DNA of 64,000 nucleotides from Apodemus sylvaticus (taxonomy: Eukaryota > Chordata > Mammalia > Rodentia > Muridae), in assembly GCF_947179515.1 (NCBI RefSeq), contig NC_067482.1, forward strand, positions 71,190,311-71,254,310, written 5' to 3'. Each line of letters begins with the position of its first letter. The stretch's first letter is position 1. Shown in pieces: positions 32,956 to 44,586 of this stretch. The notes under the pieces were generated by a model. The model did no database searches. It was not told the DNA's origin and saw only the letters and a program-made list of their open reading frames with translations. A program made the translations under genes and the position numbers.

Positions 32956-33500
32956 AACACCTAAGAGGAATAGACATCAGGAAATAATAAAATAATAAAA
33001 CTCAGGACTGAAATCAATCAATCAATAACAAAGAAAACAGTATTTCAAAAGCCTACAGTCCACAAAATAGGAAAATCTAAATGAAATAGATGATTTTCTA
33101 GACAGATACCAATAGCCAAAGTTAAATCAAGATCTAGTAAACTAACAGTCCTACAAACCCCAAGGAAATAGAAGCAGTCATTCAATTCTAGAAATCAATT
33201 TAGTGTCTCAAGATCCGGCTATATCATTCCTAGGCATATGCACAAAAGATGCTCTAACATACCACAGGAGAACATGCTCAACTATGTTCATAGCAGCTTT
33301 ATTCATAATAGACAGAAATTGGAAACAACCTAGATGCTCCTCAACTGAAGAATGGATTTAAAAAAATGTGCTTCAATTATACAGTGGATTACTTTTCATA
33401 TATTAAAAGTGAGGACATTATAAATTTTGTAGGCAAATTGATTGAACTTGAAAAGATCATCCAGAGGAGGTAACCCAGACCCAAAAGGCCATGTGCAGGT

Positions 33501-34275
33501 ATGTACTCATTTATACATGGATATTAATCATAAAGTACAGGGTAACCATGCTATAATCAACAGACATAAAAAAAAAAAAAAACAAATGACAGAGAGGGCT
33601 CAAGGGAGTAAGGTTTTATCTTCCCCAAAAGGAGAAAAAAAGAAATATTGGATGTGGGAGGGAGGGAACTTGATTGGAGAGGAGATTCAGAGGGTAGCAG
33701 GATGGGGACAGGTAGTGTCAGATGTAAGGAGAGAGAAAGAAAATCAGCAATGGGCCCAAGGGGACAAGGGGCAAATGCTAGGACTTGCCAGAGACCTGGT
33801 ATGGAGGGAGGACCCCTGGGACCTATGGAGGCAACTCTGAGACTGCTAGCAGTGGGGGAATATGGATCATAATGGCCAATTACTGGAGCCAGGATTGACT
33901 CCCAGTGAAGGCATAAGGACAGCAGCCCACACATAGAAACTTTAACCCAGAATGTGTCTTGCCTACAAGATGTGCAGGGACAAAGACAGGAAAGAGAAGG
34001 GCAATAGCCAACCAATGACTGCCCCTAATTGAGACCCCACCCATGGGCAAGTCCCAATCCCTGACACTATTAATAAAATTCTTGCTTTGCAGACAAGACT
34101 CTAGCATAATTGTCCTCTGAGAGGCTCTGCACAGCAGACAATGGAAAGAGATGCAGAAAGGCACAGCCAAACATTTGATGGAGCAGTGGAGTCTTATGGA
34201 AAAGTTGCGGGAAGGATCAATAGATCAGAAGAGGACAGGGCTTCCATGGGAAGACCAACAGAGTAAACTAACCTG
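33501..34275 (+). other. 3' UTR of the old L1, first part
   Basis: Follows the ORF2 end after a poly(A) run at 33567-33581. It contains gagagggctcaagggagtaa, a purine-rich section, and the ggcaatagccaaccaatgac to ggatcaatag block that is duplicated at 32115. It breaks at actaacctgaactc, where a minus-strand L1 is inserted. The 132-codon plus and 152-codon minus open frames here lie in non-coding repeat. Confidence 0.8.
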
Positions 34276-35180
34276 AACTCTTTTCTATTTTTTTATTTTT
34301 ATTAGATATATGGTTTATTTACATTTCAAATGATTTTGCCTTTGCTGGTCCCCCCCAAAAGTCCCATAAGCCATCTCCTCTCCCCCTGTTCCCCAATCAA
34401 CCCTCTCCTGCTTCCCTGTCCTTCTATTTCCCTACACTGCTGCATCAAGCCTTTCCAGGACCAGAGGCCTCTCCTCCCTTTGATGTCCAACAAGGCCTTC
34501 CTCTGCTGCCTATGTGTCTGGAGCCATGGGTAACTCCATGTGTACTATCTGATTGATTATTTTATCCCTGGGAACTCTGGGAGTACTGGGTGGCTCATAT
34601 CATTGTTCCTCCTATGGCACTGCAAACCCCTTCAGCTCCTTGGATCCTTTCTCTAACTCCCCCATTGGAGACCCTGTGCTCAGTTCAATGGCTGGCTGAG
34701 AGTGTCCCCCTCTGTATTTGTCATGGACTAGCAGAGCCTCCCAGGTGACAGCTACATCCAGTTCCACTCAGCTAGTACTTGTGGGCATCAATAATAGTGT
34801 CTGGGTTTTGTAACTGTATATGGGATGGATCACTAGGTGGGGTAGTCTCTGGATGATCTTTCCCTCAGACTCTGTTCCACAATTTGTCTCTGTATCTCCT
34901 TCTGTGGGTATTTTATTCCCCCTTCTAAGAAGGACCAGAATATCTATACTTCGTTCTTCCTTCTTCTTGGGCATCATTTGATATGTAAATTGTGTCTTGG
35001 GTATTCTAAGATTCTGGGCTAATGTCCACTTGTTAGTGAGAGCATACTATTTGTGTTCTTTTGTAATTGGGTTACCTCATTTAGGATGATATTTTCCAGT
35101 TCCACCCATTTACCTAAGAATTTCATAAATTCATTGTTTTTAATAGCTGAGTAGTATTCCATTGTATATATATATGGGCA
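34276..35180 (-). mobile_element. L1 3' end nested in the old L1 3' UTR
   Basis: Starts with T-rich ttttctatttttttattttt, then the reverse-complement 3' UTR (gtttatttacatttcaaatg, 'cctctcctgcttccctgtcc', 'cttcagctccttgg'). It ends with the last part of ORF2 (ataatgtccacttgttag-type sequence near 35020, then gaatttcataaattcattgt and gagtagtattccattgtata). The host sequence resumes at 35181 with atggaatgactgaaccatca. No obvious target-site duplication. Confidence 0.88.
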
Positions 35181-35504
35181 TGGAATGACTGAACCATCAA
35201 CCAAAGACCAGGTACTGCCTCGACCTAGGGCCTGTGCACATATGTGTAACACATACGTAGCTTGGTCTTCATGTAGTTTCCCCCCAAACTGGAGCAAGAC
35301 TGTCCCTGAATCTCTTGCCTGCCTGACTGCAGATCCCATTCCACTAATTGGGCCTATTTGTCTGGCTTCAGAGAGAGAGGATGCACCTAGAACTGTAGTG
35401 ACTTGACGTGCATGGGAGGGGGCAGGGAGGTATAGTATATGAAGGACTGTAGAGGGAGAAATAGGGGAAGGATCTGTGAATGGGGCTGATATTGTGATGT
35501 AAAA

Positions 35505-35539
<35 letters not shown>

Positions 35540-35540
35540 A
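35181..35540 (+). other. 3' UTR of the old L1, second part, ending in (AAAT)n
   Basis: atggaatgactgaaccatca, 'gcttggtcttcatgtagttt', 'gagagaggatgcacctagaa', then purine-rich sequence and (AAAT)n at 35500-35540. This continues the order broken at 34275. Confidence 0.8.
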
Positions 35541-35599
35541 CAAACTAAAAAATAATAGATTCATCATTTTTCTCCCCTGCTTACTAAGCTTTGCCTTCT

Positions 35600-35690
35600 G
35601 CACAGTTATGTAACTTCTGGAAGGTCCAGTGTCCTCACCTTTTTAATGGGAATTGCTATATTCCTAATATATTTGCCACAATGAAAGGCA
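35600..35690 (+). mobile_element. possible MIR fragment
   Basis: cagttatgtaacttctggaa, 'ccagtgtcctcacctttttaa-tggga' parallels the MIR block agttacttaacctctctg... cctcagtttcctcatctgtaaaatggg. Short and diverged. Confidence 0.42.
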
Positions 35691-36214
35691 ATCTTACATG
35701 GATTCTAACTCAAAAGGTATAAAATACAAAATTATTGTCTGCTCAGCTGAACACTTCATTCCAAATCCAAATATCACTTAAAGGAGTTACAAATATCTAT
35801 CTCCTTTTGTTTATTACAATTTCCCTCTTGAATGTGTTGCTAGTGTTGTAACATACAATTCATACAAAAACATACAATGGCTACAGAATTTCACAAATGT
35901 CTATGAACTAGTTATGAATTTCCACTTGTTCGTGAGACATTAGAACATGGTAGCCATCACTACACCTACGTTCCACCTTTCAATTTGTTCTTTCTTTTCA
36001 GTGTTAGTCAGTACCTTTTCCTTTTTCTCATAGTTTTCACATGCATACAAAGCTCTACAAAATAAATATGTAGTTTTGTAACCTCCTAACAGTGAAATAA
36101 AATAACATTTTCCTTTCCCCTTTTTATGTTTCCTAAAACCACATTTTGCAAGATTTGTGTTTTTAAATTATTTTTGTTTTGTTCTATATCATTCTATTAA
36201 GTAAATTCACCATA
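35691..36214. other. unassigned sequence
   Basis: Nothing recognised. Confidence 0.4.
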
Positions 36215-36277
36215 TGTGTATGTACATGTATGTGTGTGTGTGTATGTATGTATGTATGTATGTATGTATGTATGTAT
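36215..36277. repeat. (TGTA)n / (GT)n microsatellite
   Basis: GT and TGTACATG units followed by about nine TGTA units. Confidence 0.96.
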
Positions 36278-36490
36278 AAAATCTTCAGCTCTTGATCAAG
36301 CTCCCCTGACCCATTCCTTTATAAAATATCTATGACTATAGGCAACATATTGGAGATATTACATAGCTTAGGGGTTACAGACAATTTTATGAAAGAGCTC
36401 ACAAGAAATGTCAGTAGCTCCTCTGAACACATGCCTAGTTATAGTCATGCTGCTTCATTTTCACACAGAAGAATGGATCTATTCACCTCT

Positions 36491-36599
<109 letters not shown>

Positions 36600-38499
36600 T
36601 ATGTAACTAGAAACAGAACAACAGACAATTGTAGGATAATATCCAGTTCTAATCTGATCATAATCCATGCAGAAATTCCTGAATATGTGTTTTTGATCAT
36701 CAGTGACTTGGTCTGAGTTTTACTAATCTGTTGATTAAGATAACAGCTATGGGGTAGGTGGATTACTTGAGAATGATCCAGAGAGAAAGTCATAGGAAAA
36801 GTGGAACTGTGCTGGTAAAGAAGGAAAGAAAACTTAACAGCATTGCTTATTCTGTGGATAGAATGAAATAACTTTTATGAATTTAAATTGGCATGATATT
36901 TTTATGATTTCAAAATCTACTTACACTAAATTGATTTCGTTTCGAATGCCGAACAATATTTGAATTTTTAACTTAAGAATGTTTACCTATGATACAGTCA
37001 ACATTTTTGACACTGTAATAAACATTTGGGTTTATTATGTACACATTACTATACTGTTCCATGCACATTTTATGTTTATCTGTGTGTGAATTGGAAAGAC
37101 ATATCTTGGGAATGTATATAAATATAATTTACTGGTACATAAGTCAATTTTACCTCTTTATTTTTGTGTATTATCTTATGTTTCTCAGAGTTAATGGAAT
37201 TGCACACGGTTTTATAGTTACTTAATTTTGATTTCCAACTGTGTAAAGGCTTGACTGGAGATATTTAATCCATGAAAAATTCACAAGAATATTTTTTCTA
37301 GGCCTGAACTTTTCAGGATTAAAGGTTGTTGCTTAATAATCAAAATGTCTTTGGTAGATAAAAACAGATTATATCATTTGGATGGATAATAGATAGTGCT
37401 ATTTCTGAGATATGTATCTACTCTCATTCATTTTCAGGTTTACCCACTCATTTCTCTTCTTGCACTTACAGCAGATTTGACTTAGAGTGACTGACTGATG
37501 TTCTACATAGTTACCCACTTTGGGATCCTGTGCCACCAGCTGCAACACTGTCAACAGGATTTGACTTGCTTTGCCCATTTCTAGTTTTGTGGGGCCTCTA
37601 GCATAGGCTTTGTGTCTACTTGGTTGAGCTTGCTCCTGCTGTGTTCCCAGATACTGGTGGGAAAGCAGCAGATGGTGGGCCACTGCCTTACTATCTCACT
37701 TAGGGGATATGCTGAGACCTCGGGTGATTGAGGCACACAGAACAGTATCCTTCACAGTACTGGTATTTGGTTCTATGCTTGACTCTACAGTAATACTTGG
37801 AAACGAAAATCCTTTTCCTGGGTATTAAAAAAGTACAGACACAACCTAAATACAGAGCTCAGCACACTCTATCCTTTTTTTTTCAAGTTGAACCTGAGTA
37901 TTCATTAGTAACTTGTCAGCTTTCGGCTGAGTGCAAAAAGATTATGAAATATTTTCTTCAGCTTTATTAGTTGTGTGGGTGGCAGATTTGTTTAAATAGC
38001 AAGGAATGCCTATGTTTTAACTTCCTTCATCACTGTTTTATTTTAGTAGGGCTTATGTTCAGGAACATGTGTGGCACTGTCATAACGCATTAAGAAATAA
38101 AATGTGACCCAAGAATCATTATAAACACACAATACAATTGCACATGATATATGTGTGCATGCACACATGCATTCATGTGTGTACATGAATTCCTCACAAT
38201 TTTATGTAAGATTCTGAATTTTCATTACTGAGATGTAAAAATACCTGCTATGCATGCACACAATTATTCTTGGCATTGGATAATGATGCAGGTATCACCC
38301 TGGTCTGATCGAAAAATCAGTCACTATGACCATTCACACACTTGTGTAACCATCTTTCACCAAGTATATATTAATATATTATGTTCAGTGAATATATTGT
38401 ATAGTATCTTACCTACTTTCTACATATGTACAATAAACCAACCATATTACATTTTATGTTTTCTCCACCAAAAGGAAAAGTCAATAAATACACTAGTGT
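36600..38499. other. 1.9 kb unassigned sequence
   Basis: No recognisable family. A 94-codon minus-strand open frame (37399-37683) covers a slightly less AT-rich part but shows no domain. 38151-38168 is a perfect 18-bp palindrome (atgtgtgcatgcacacat). Confidence 0.45.
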
Positions 38500-38895
38500 A
38501 GAAGGGAAAACCCCATAGAGCCTCACCCCTAAATGAAGTGCTACAGGCAATCAATGGTCATGGATATATAGAGAATTGTTTTTTCTCCAGGAGTGAAGCC
38601 TTTGATAGGTTATACAATTCTAAGTAGCCAGACAGCCATAAAGATACACATGAGCAATATTAAATGGACCAGATGCATGCATGGATGTGTATATAACATA
38701 TATATATAAATATATATATATACACATATATGTATATATGTGTTTGTATATTATGAAAGAAGAGGTTACTGAATTAGAAAAAGAGTGAAAGGAGGATAGA
38801 AAGAGTCTGAGGAAGGAATAGGAGTTGTGAAAATAATATAAATATAGTATTCATGAATGAAATGATTAAATATAAATTAAGAAGACAAATTAAAA
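38500..38895 (+). mobile_element. L1 3' UTR (Lx-like) fragment
   Basis: aaatgaagtgctacaggcaa, 'gagaattgttttttctccag', 'gtgaagcctttgataggtta', 'agccagacagccataaagat', then a TA/TG-rich block (38690-38745) and gaagaggttactgaattaga plus a purine-rich tail. The order matches an old murid L1 3' UTR type. 43570-43655 is a related piece on the other strand. Confidence 0.68.
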
Positions 38896-39644
38896 ATAAA
38901 ATCTTCAGCAATCTTACACCATTTGAAAATGACACATTTTTTCAGGATGTTGATAGGGGTATCACATGCCTTGTATAAAACCCTGGTTATCTGTATATGC
39001 AGTCCAAATCTGGTTTGCTTTCATTAGACCACACTATTGAGAATTGCCAAAGCAATCATGTTGAGTTGTAGCCTATAGCTCTTCAGAACATATGTAAACA
39101 TATACAAAGCCCACCAGTAAGCTCTGTCTTTTCTCTTTTTAACTTTTGAGAATGTCTGAAGCACAAATGTGATGATTTATATTTTTAAAAAAATCCAGCC
39201 AGTCACTCAGTGATCTGGGAAAGGAGCAATGCAGCAGTTTTATCTTATTCCTATTATCATCTACACAGAGGCTAAGTCAGAACTTTGGGATTGCCTCAGC
39301 TGCTATATCCAAACTGATTATCATTATGCCCTTGTGAACCTCCTCTTCTCCATAATTAGCTAATACCAACAGTGTCTTTATCATAAGAGGAGGTAAAGAA
39401 GACTGATTACATGGCACATTTTAACTCAACCATTCTGGCCACAAACACTAAAACTTTACAACTACCCTTTGAAAAGTTATTGAGTGAACTTTAAGTTTTT
39501 GGTTTTATTTCTTGTATTTTTTGGTATTATAATACACTTATATCATCTAACCCTAATTTTTCTTCCCCCCAAGACACTACCATATAGCACCTCCTTGGTT
39601 TTGTTCAAACTTCTGAGTTCTTTTTTTCATTAATTGTTGTTTTA
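38896..39644. other. unassigned sequence
   Basis: Nothing recognised. Confidence 0.4.
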
Positions 39645-39690
39645 TACACACACACATATGCACACACACACACACACACATACACATTCA
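39645..39690. repeat. (CA)n microsatellite
   Basis: CA units with a TATG interruption. Confidence 0.93.
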
Positions 39691-39877
39691 CCACTTCTAA
39701 ATACATAAATATAACCTGCTTAAACTATTTAATGCTACTTGTATATACATACATTTTCAGAGCTTCCCAGAGGCCCCTGAGCTGGAAATTTGCTATTTGA
39801 AAGAAGCATTCTGTCAGCCATGTTTTGACAGTTTGATCCTTGGGTCCTCAGCAACACCCTGTGATCTATCATGTCAT

Positions 39878-40028
39878 TATAGGCCTTATACCAGTCAGAA
39901 TGGCTAAGATGAAAAACTCAGGAGACAGCAGGTATTGGCGAGGATGTGGAGAAAGAGGAACACTACTCCACTGCTGGTGGGATTGCAAGATGGTACAGCC
40001 ATTATGGAAACCAGTCTGGCATTTTATA
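39878..40028 (+). pseudogene. internal L1 ORF2 fragment
   Basis: Encodes the C-terminal Cys-rich part of ORF2: IPVRMAKMKNSGDSRYW, then RGCGERGTLLHCWWDC, then KMVQPLWKPVW. It lacks both the 5' side and the rest of ORF2 and the 3' UTR, so it is truncated at both ends. This is unusual for simple L1 insertions, which keep the 3' end. It is probably a later deletion product or a small templated insertion. Confidence 0.9.
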
Positions 40029-41174
40029 CTCTGATAACTTAAGAGGCAGGTTCGCTGGGGGATCCTAACTTCTCAAAACATTTATTAAAATCTCTTTATA
40101 AACATTTGTAAAACAAAGGTCTGCAGATAACCTACTTCTTAAGAAGCTCTATTTCAGGATTACTAACTGATCTCCCATCAGCTCCAGTATGCTCAATTAT
40201 TTCCCTTGGAATATTTGTTTTACCTAAGGATGATTATCTCTGTGCTACATAATCACACAAACCATCATTCACATACAATCCATCAGCATCTTTCAGAAGT
40301 TTCTGAAACATACTTGAACTGTGTCTTTGTGCAGGACCTGCCTACCGATACTCTTAATTTGTGATTACCAAATGCATGGTAATACTTATGTGAATTTCAA
40401 TCTTTCTTCTACTATCAATATTCAGTCAAGACAGACACTCTCATCTCTCTCTTCACCCATCGTGCACCATGCCTGAGACCTAGCAGCTAGAAAATGAAAA
40501 GATGTTCAGTGAAAAGTTGAATGGTAAAGCAAGCCTCTTTAACAATAAGAGTTAGACATATGGGGAGCAGCCCAAAAGTCTATGAACATTTCATTCAATG
40601 TCTTCCTTGATGGACCTTCATTTTTCTGCCCCAAGCTAAGTATGAAAGACAGGTAGAGATGCAGGTACATTTGTAGTATATTATGCATTCAGCATACATT
40701 CATAGTTCCTTTAAGGGAGCCCCATGATGAAGTTAGATGTAACTCATAGGTGAAAGAGCACCAATGAACAAACAAGAAAAAAACCCAGAATCTATTATTT
40801 AAGAACAAGCAACAACCACAGGAAGGAATGGAAAATGCAAGAATGTGAACCCTGGGTTTTCTGTGTAAGACATGCTATGTGGATCTTAGGTATTCTCTTT
40901 CCTAGGCTGGAAGGGAACCAGGAAACAATCTGTAGCCACCAGGGTGACACAGGAGCATGTTAAAACATAATTTCATCTTTGTTTGATAAGTAGCTAGTCC
41001 AAGTTAAACTAACTACTTTGAGAAAATAACATCTAAAGGTCATATATGACGTAGTGTTATATCTCTGCTTAACTTAGAGATGATTTGACAATTCTCAAAT
41101 AATAAAACTAGGAACACATAAAAAGAAATCAGAAGTTTATTTAAGAGTGAAATAAGTGTTTCTTTCTTTTTTTG
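40029..41174. other. unassigned sequence
   Basis: Nothing recognised in 1.1 kb. Confidence 0.45.
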
Positions 41175-41612
41175 GTAATTACATATTTTCTTTATTTACA
41201 TTTCAAATGTTATCCCCTTTCTGGTTTCCCCTCCAAAACCCATCCCCACTCCTTGTATCCCATGCTCAACAACCTACCCACTCCCACTGTCCTGATATTC
41301 CCCTATACTGGGTCATCCAGCCTTCTCAGGGCCAAGCGCTTCTTCGCCCTTTGTTGTCCAATGAGGCCATCCTCTGCTACATATGCAGCTGGAGCCATGA
41401 GTCCCTCCATGTGTACTCTTTGGAGGTTAGTTTAGTCCCTGGGAACTCTGGCTGTACTGGTTGGGTCATCATGTTCCATTGGTACTGATAGCTCATTCAG
41501 CTCCTTGGGTCCTCTCTCTTGCTCCTCCCTTGGGTACCTTGTGCTCAGTCTAATGGTTGGCTAGGAGCCCCCTCCTCTATATTTGTCAGGTACTGGCAGA
41601 GCCTCTCAGAAA
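41175..41612 (-). mobile_element. L1 3' UTR fragment
   Basis: attacatattttctttattt, 'acatttcaaatgttatcccc', 'gccttctcagggccaagcgc', 'cagctggagccatgagtccc', 'cagctccttgggtcc', to 'actggcagagcctctcag'. Same order as 9196-9583 and 34276-34740. Confidence 0.9.
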
Positions 41613-41767
41613 TAAGAATTAAAAAGAAAATAGCAGCTAATGTTCTAGGAAGCTTCATATCTTATTTCAGTAACTTTATTTTTTTCCCTCAGGTACTGGA
41701 ACATCAGGATTTAAGATGTCTTTTGTGAATATTGTCAAACATATAAGATAAAAATAATTGTTTTGTA

Positions 41768-42080
41768 TGACAGTGCACCTCCTCAGGCCCTCATATTTGA
41801 ATATTTAGTCCCTAGTTTGAGGTGCAGCCATGCTGAAGGAATTAACATCACTTAGGGTAGGCTTTCACAGCTAAAATGCCATCCACAACTATCAGTTAGC
41901 TCTTTCTGCATCATGGTGTGAACTCCTGGTTTCCTGCTCTGCTACCATGCCTGTCACCTGCTACTATGATGTCTATGTCCATGGACTAGAGTCCTCTGGA
42001 AACTTTAGCGAGAATAATCTGTCTTTTAAAAGTTGCCTGGGTCATGGTGCTTTATCACAGCAAAAGAAAATAAAGTAACA
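41768..42080 (+). mobile_element. rodent interspersed repeat (RMER/URR-like)
   Basis: 'catatttgaatatttagtcc-ctagtttgaggtg', 'ggtgtgaactcctggtttcc', and the end 'gcctgggtcatggtgcttta-tcacagcaaaagaaaataaa', a typical terminal block of common murid repeats. Related ends occur at 42930-42965, 46750-46802 and 61575-61600. Confidence 0.55.
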
Positions 42081-42263
42081 TATATAAATGCATTGCAGCA
42101 TATTTCTGTTGTTTCGGAAGGCATTATAGTTGAGTGTTCTTCAGCCCTGAATAAATGATGTATGCTTATTTTTGTATACCACTAGTGATTTTTCCTGAAA
42201 TCCCTCAAAAAATATTTTCAACAGGATGTCTAAGTTAAAAATAATCTAGAAGTTTATTATTAT

Positions 42264-42266
42264 CAC

Positions 42267-42299
<33 letters not shown>
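42264..42299. repeat. (CAT)n microsatellite
   Basis: Twelve CAT/ATC units. Confidence 0.96.
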
Positions 42300-42639
42300 T
42301 AACCAAGTAGACCAAGTAACAGTAGTGTCATTGTATAGTAATCTTGTTCTCTAATTCCTATTCTTTTTACTGTCTTAGTTGTAGTGTGGTTATAGGGAGG
42401 GAACTGGTTCTGTCGTCACTGTAGTTGAGATAGCATTTGTGGTCTCTCACCATGCACATATGGATCCTTAGCATTGTTTGCATCCATTTATTCTGTGTAT
42501 CTCTTCTCTCCGCTCTGGTTCATTGTCTATGATCCCCTCCCTGGGAGTATTCTGTGAACATGCTGACCCTCAGTCTAGAAGGTCTCATTCCTATGAAGCC
42601 CACCCAGCCTTGACCTTATTTCTTACTACACTGAGATAT

Positions 42640-42965
42640 TTAGCGTCAATTCCTGTCAGGATATAGAGTCAATTGGGAGTTTATCTTGATTGCCTTGAAT
42701 AAGATGAGATGGATCTGCCCATGCCTGCCTGGGATCCTGGACTATAGAAGTGGAGGAAACGCACTGAGTAGCAGTATCCATCCATCTCTGTACATCCCGT
42801 AACTGTGAAAACAATAGGAACAACTACCTCAATCCCCTGCTGCCACAATTCCCCTACCAACATGGATGGTATCTTGAAACTGTGACCTAAAATGGACCTC
42901 TTCTTATTTAAGTCAATTTTGTCAGAATATTTCATCACAGACACAGGAAAAGACTAAGACAAGAA
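42640..42965 (+). mobile_element. rodent interspersed repeat, class uncertain
   Basis: 'gatctgcccatgcctgcctg', 'ctatagaagtggaggaaacg', then the terminal block 'aaatggacctcttcttattt' and 'atttcatcacagacacagga-aaagactaag'. It follows the order of a murid medium-reiteration repeat. The left boundary is soft. Confidence 0.45.
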
Positions 42966-43569
42966 GTTTCTTACAAACACCTGTGCCTCATAAGTGTCCT
43001 ACCTAGTCCATACAGAAGCAGAAATGCCAGCTGTGTCCACTGATGCAGCCACCGTGGCTCATTTGTTAGCCCTTCCCAGCAGCTAGCAGGAGCCAGGGAT
43101 GGCTCTAGACTCCTAGGGACCTGGACACATATATCTGGTGAATAACAAGTCAAGTTCTTTGAGGCATCTGGCTTCTCCAAACTCACATTTTAATCTGTAA
43201 ACTACTTAGGCCCTCATTATAAGACGTGGGGAACAAAAGACTAAGTTCTCAGAAGTCCAATTTTATTTTTTCTCCAGTACTCTCTTTTTCTTATTTTGTG
43301 AGAAGAAAGGTTAGTTTTTGATATTCTGTGCATTCAATGCTTTCTTATAAATAGAAAAGCCTTTCTCATCCTAGCTTTCCTCTGAAAAACTTTATTTCAC
43401 TTGATGTAATCTTAAACGCCTGTCTCATCATTTAAAACCATAAATGATGAAGTCAAAATTCAGGATACAATATCATTATAGATCCTTTGACTTTATAAAC
43501 AATCTCAACTTAGATTTTTTTTTTTACTGGATTTCCTCTAACAACATTCTAAGGTGGTTTTTGGATCCA
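42966..43569. other. unassigned sequence
   Basis: A 71-codon minus open frame (42971-43186) in a relatively GC-rich patch, with no domain seen. The remainder is AT-rich and unrecognised. Confidence 0.4.
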
Positions 43570-43655
43570 TCAAGAGTTGGTGTGTTGCTCATGTAAACAA
43601 ATGTTTAAGGCTGACCATTTGAGGGTAGCCTACCAGGACTTGTCTCTAAATAAAA
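43570..43655 (-). mobile_element. L1 3' UTR scrap
   Basis: gttgctcatgtaaacaaatg-tttaaggctgaccatttgag is similar to the reverse complement of 38615-38660 (attgctcatgtgtatcttta-tggctgtctggc). A short diverged piece. Confidence 0.5.
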
Positions 43656-43822
43656 CCTATTAGTAGTTTTGGGGTTTTTTTTTGTTGTTGTTTTGTTTTG
43701 TTTTTGGCAGCCACTAATTTCTTGTACTTTTTCATCTAGAAATTGGCCCTATAAAATTTTTGACACATGGTGTTAGTGAGTATGTATACATTAACTATGC
43801 CTCTAACTGCCTGTGCTTTTGC

Positions 43823-43840
43823 ATATATATATATATATAT

Positions 43841-43892
<52 letters not shown>
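43823..43892. repeat. (TA)n microsatellite
   Basis: TA units with a TACATACA interruption, about 70 bp. Confidence 0.96.
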
Positions 43893-43894
<2 letters not shown>

Positions 43895-43914
43895 CACGGT
43901 TGGAAGAGTTGTAA

Positions 43915-43941
43915 CTGTGGTCCCATACTGTGGGACCACAG
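43915..43941. other. perfect 11-bp inverted repeat, 5-nt loop
   Basis: Left arm ctgtggtccca, loop tactg, right arm tgggaccacag, 22 bp after a (TA)n tract. Confidence 0.93.
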
Positions 43942-44586
43942 CAGGAAAGGACATTCATTGGAGTGCCAGAAGAGAGAGCAATATAGAAAGTGGCATTTGA
44001 AAAGAACCCCAAAATAAAGTTTTAATAACTGCTTTAAACCACACCACTCATATCATGGCCTAAGGCAGTGGACATGAACGATGTGACACTTTGTGCTCTA
44101 ATTTCCTGATTCTTTTTTTAGAGTTTCTGATAATAGCCAATGTCAATGAGTTTGTTTCTATGCAAGCTTTCTATTTAAAGCAAATAAATGGCATAATGTG
44201 AATGGAATAAAAAGTAAATTATATGACAGATGTTATGGATTGAATACTGGGGTCAACTGACCTCTCTGAACATTTTTATTCTTCCAAATAAAATAAAGAA
44301 AGGAAAAGTAAATGATGTCATAGCATTTACAATAAATAGTACTTACACTATCTTCTTTAGTGGTTACTGCTGAAGCACACCAGAAGTTTCGGACATTAGC
44401 TTTAAATCAACTATTCCGATTGCCATATCATTATATAGCATTTGTATTTCTCTAAGATAAAATGATTAAAGAGAAGGATTACAATTTTTTAGACATATGA
44501 AAGAAACAGTGGGGGAAAAATTTTTTAAATTTTTTTCACATATTACTCCAATAGTCTAGAAATTTGATCTAAAATTTAGCATTTAG
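43942..44586. other. unassigned sequence
   Basis: AT-rich, nothing recognised. Confidence 0.4.

Larger units (their letters stand above)
31040..33500 (+). pseudogene. L1 ORF2 of the old element, broken, most of RT deleted
   Basis: The N-terminal endonuclease part is recognisable from HWSLTSLNINGLNSAIKS (about 31068-31121) and continues without an open frame to about 32000. Here (GGAGAA)n tracts and a 3'-UTR copy interrupt it (32000-32956). It resumes at 32957 with acacctaagaggaatagaca, 'aggaaataataaaa' and 'ctgaaatcaatcaa'. At about 33185 it jumps from the start of the RT region (tctagacagataccaatagc, 'aagcagtcatt') to the C-terminal part (aagatccggctatatcattc, 'cctaggcatatgcaca', 'ctcaactgaagaatgg'), ending near 33500. 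The stretch normally holding the RT catalytic residues is absent. Confidence 0.85.
28227..35540 (+). mobile_element. old plus-strand L1 (Lx-like) broken by insertions, a 7.3-kb mosaic
   Basis: One old L1 can be followed left to right: putative 5' region (28227-28890), ORF1 first half (28890-29680), ORF1 second half (30566-31005), ORF2 endonuclease part (31040-32000), ORF2 middle (32957-33185), ORF2 end (33200-33500) and 3' UTR (33500-34275 and 35181-35540, ending in (AAAT)n). Between these pieces sit a GATA tract, a young L1 3' end, CA and GGAGAA tracts and a minus-strand L1. The reading order is collinear with a normal L1, so these are later insertions, not rearrangement. Most of the reverse transcriptase is missing at a junction near 33185. 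The element is dead. Confidence 0.82.

Noticed and set aside
31968..32987. 330-, 242-, 231- and 221-codon open frames
   Set aside because: All are translations of the (GGAGAA)n/(GAA)n tract and its complement.
33442..34015. 132-codon plus and 152-codon minus open frames
   Set aside because: They lie in the 3' UTR of the old L1. Non-coding repeat with purine bias keeps frames open.
35019..35603. 194-codon minus-strand open frame
   Set aside because: A chimera reading from old L1 3' UTR into the end of ORF2 of the nested L1. It exists only because of the insertion.
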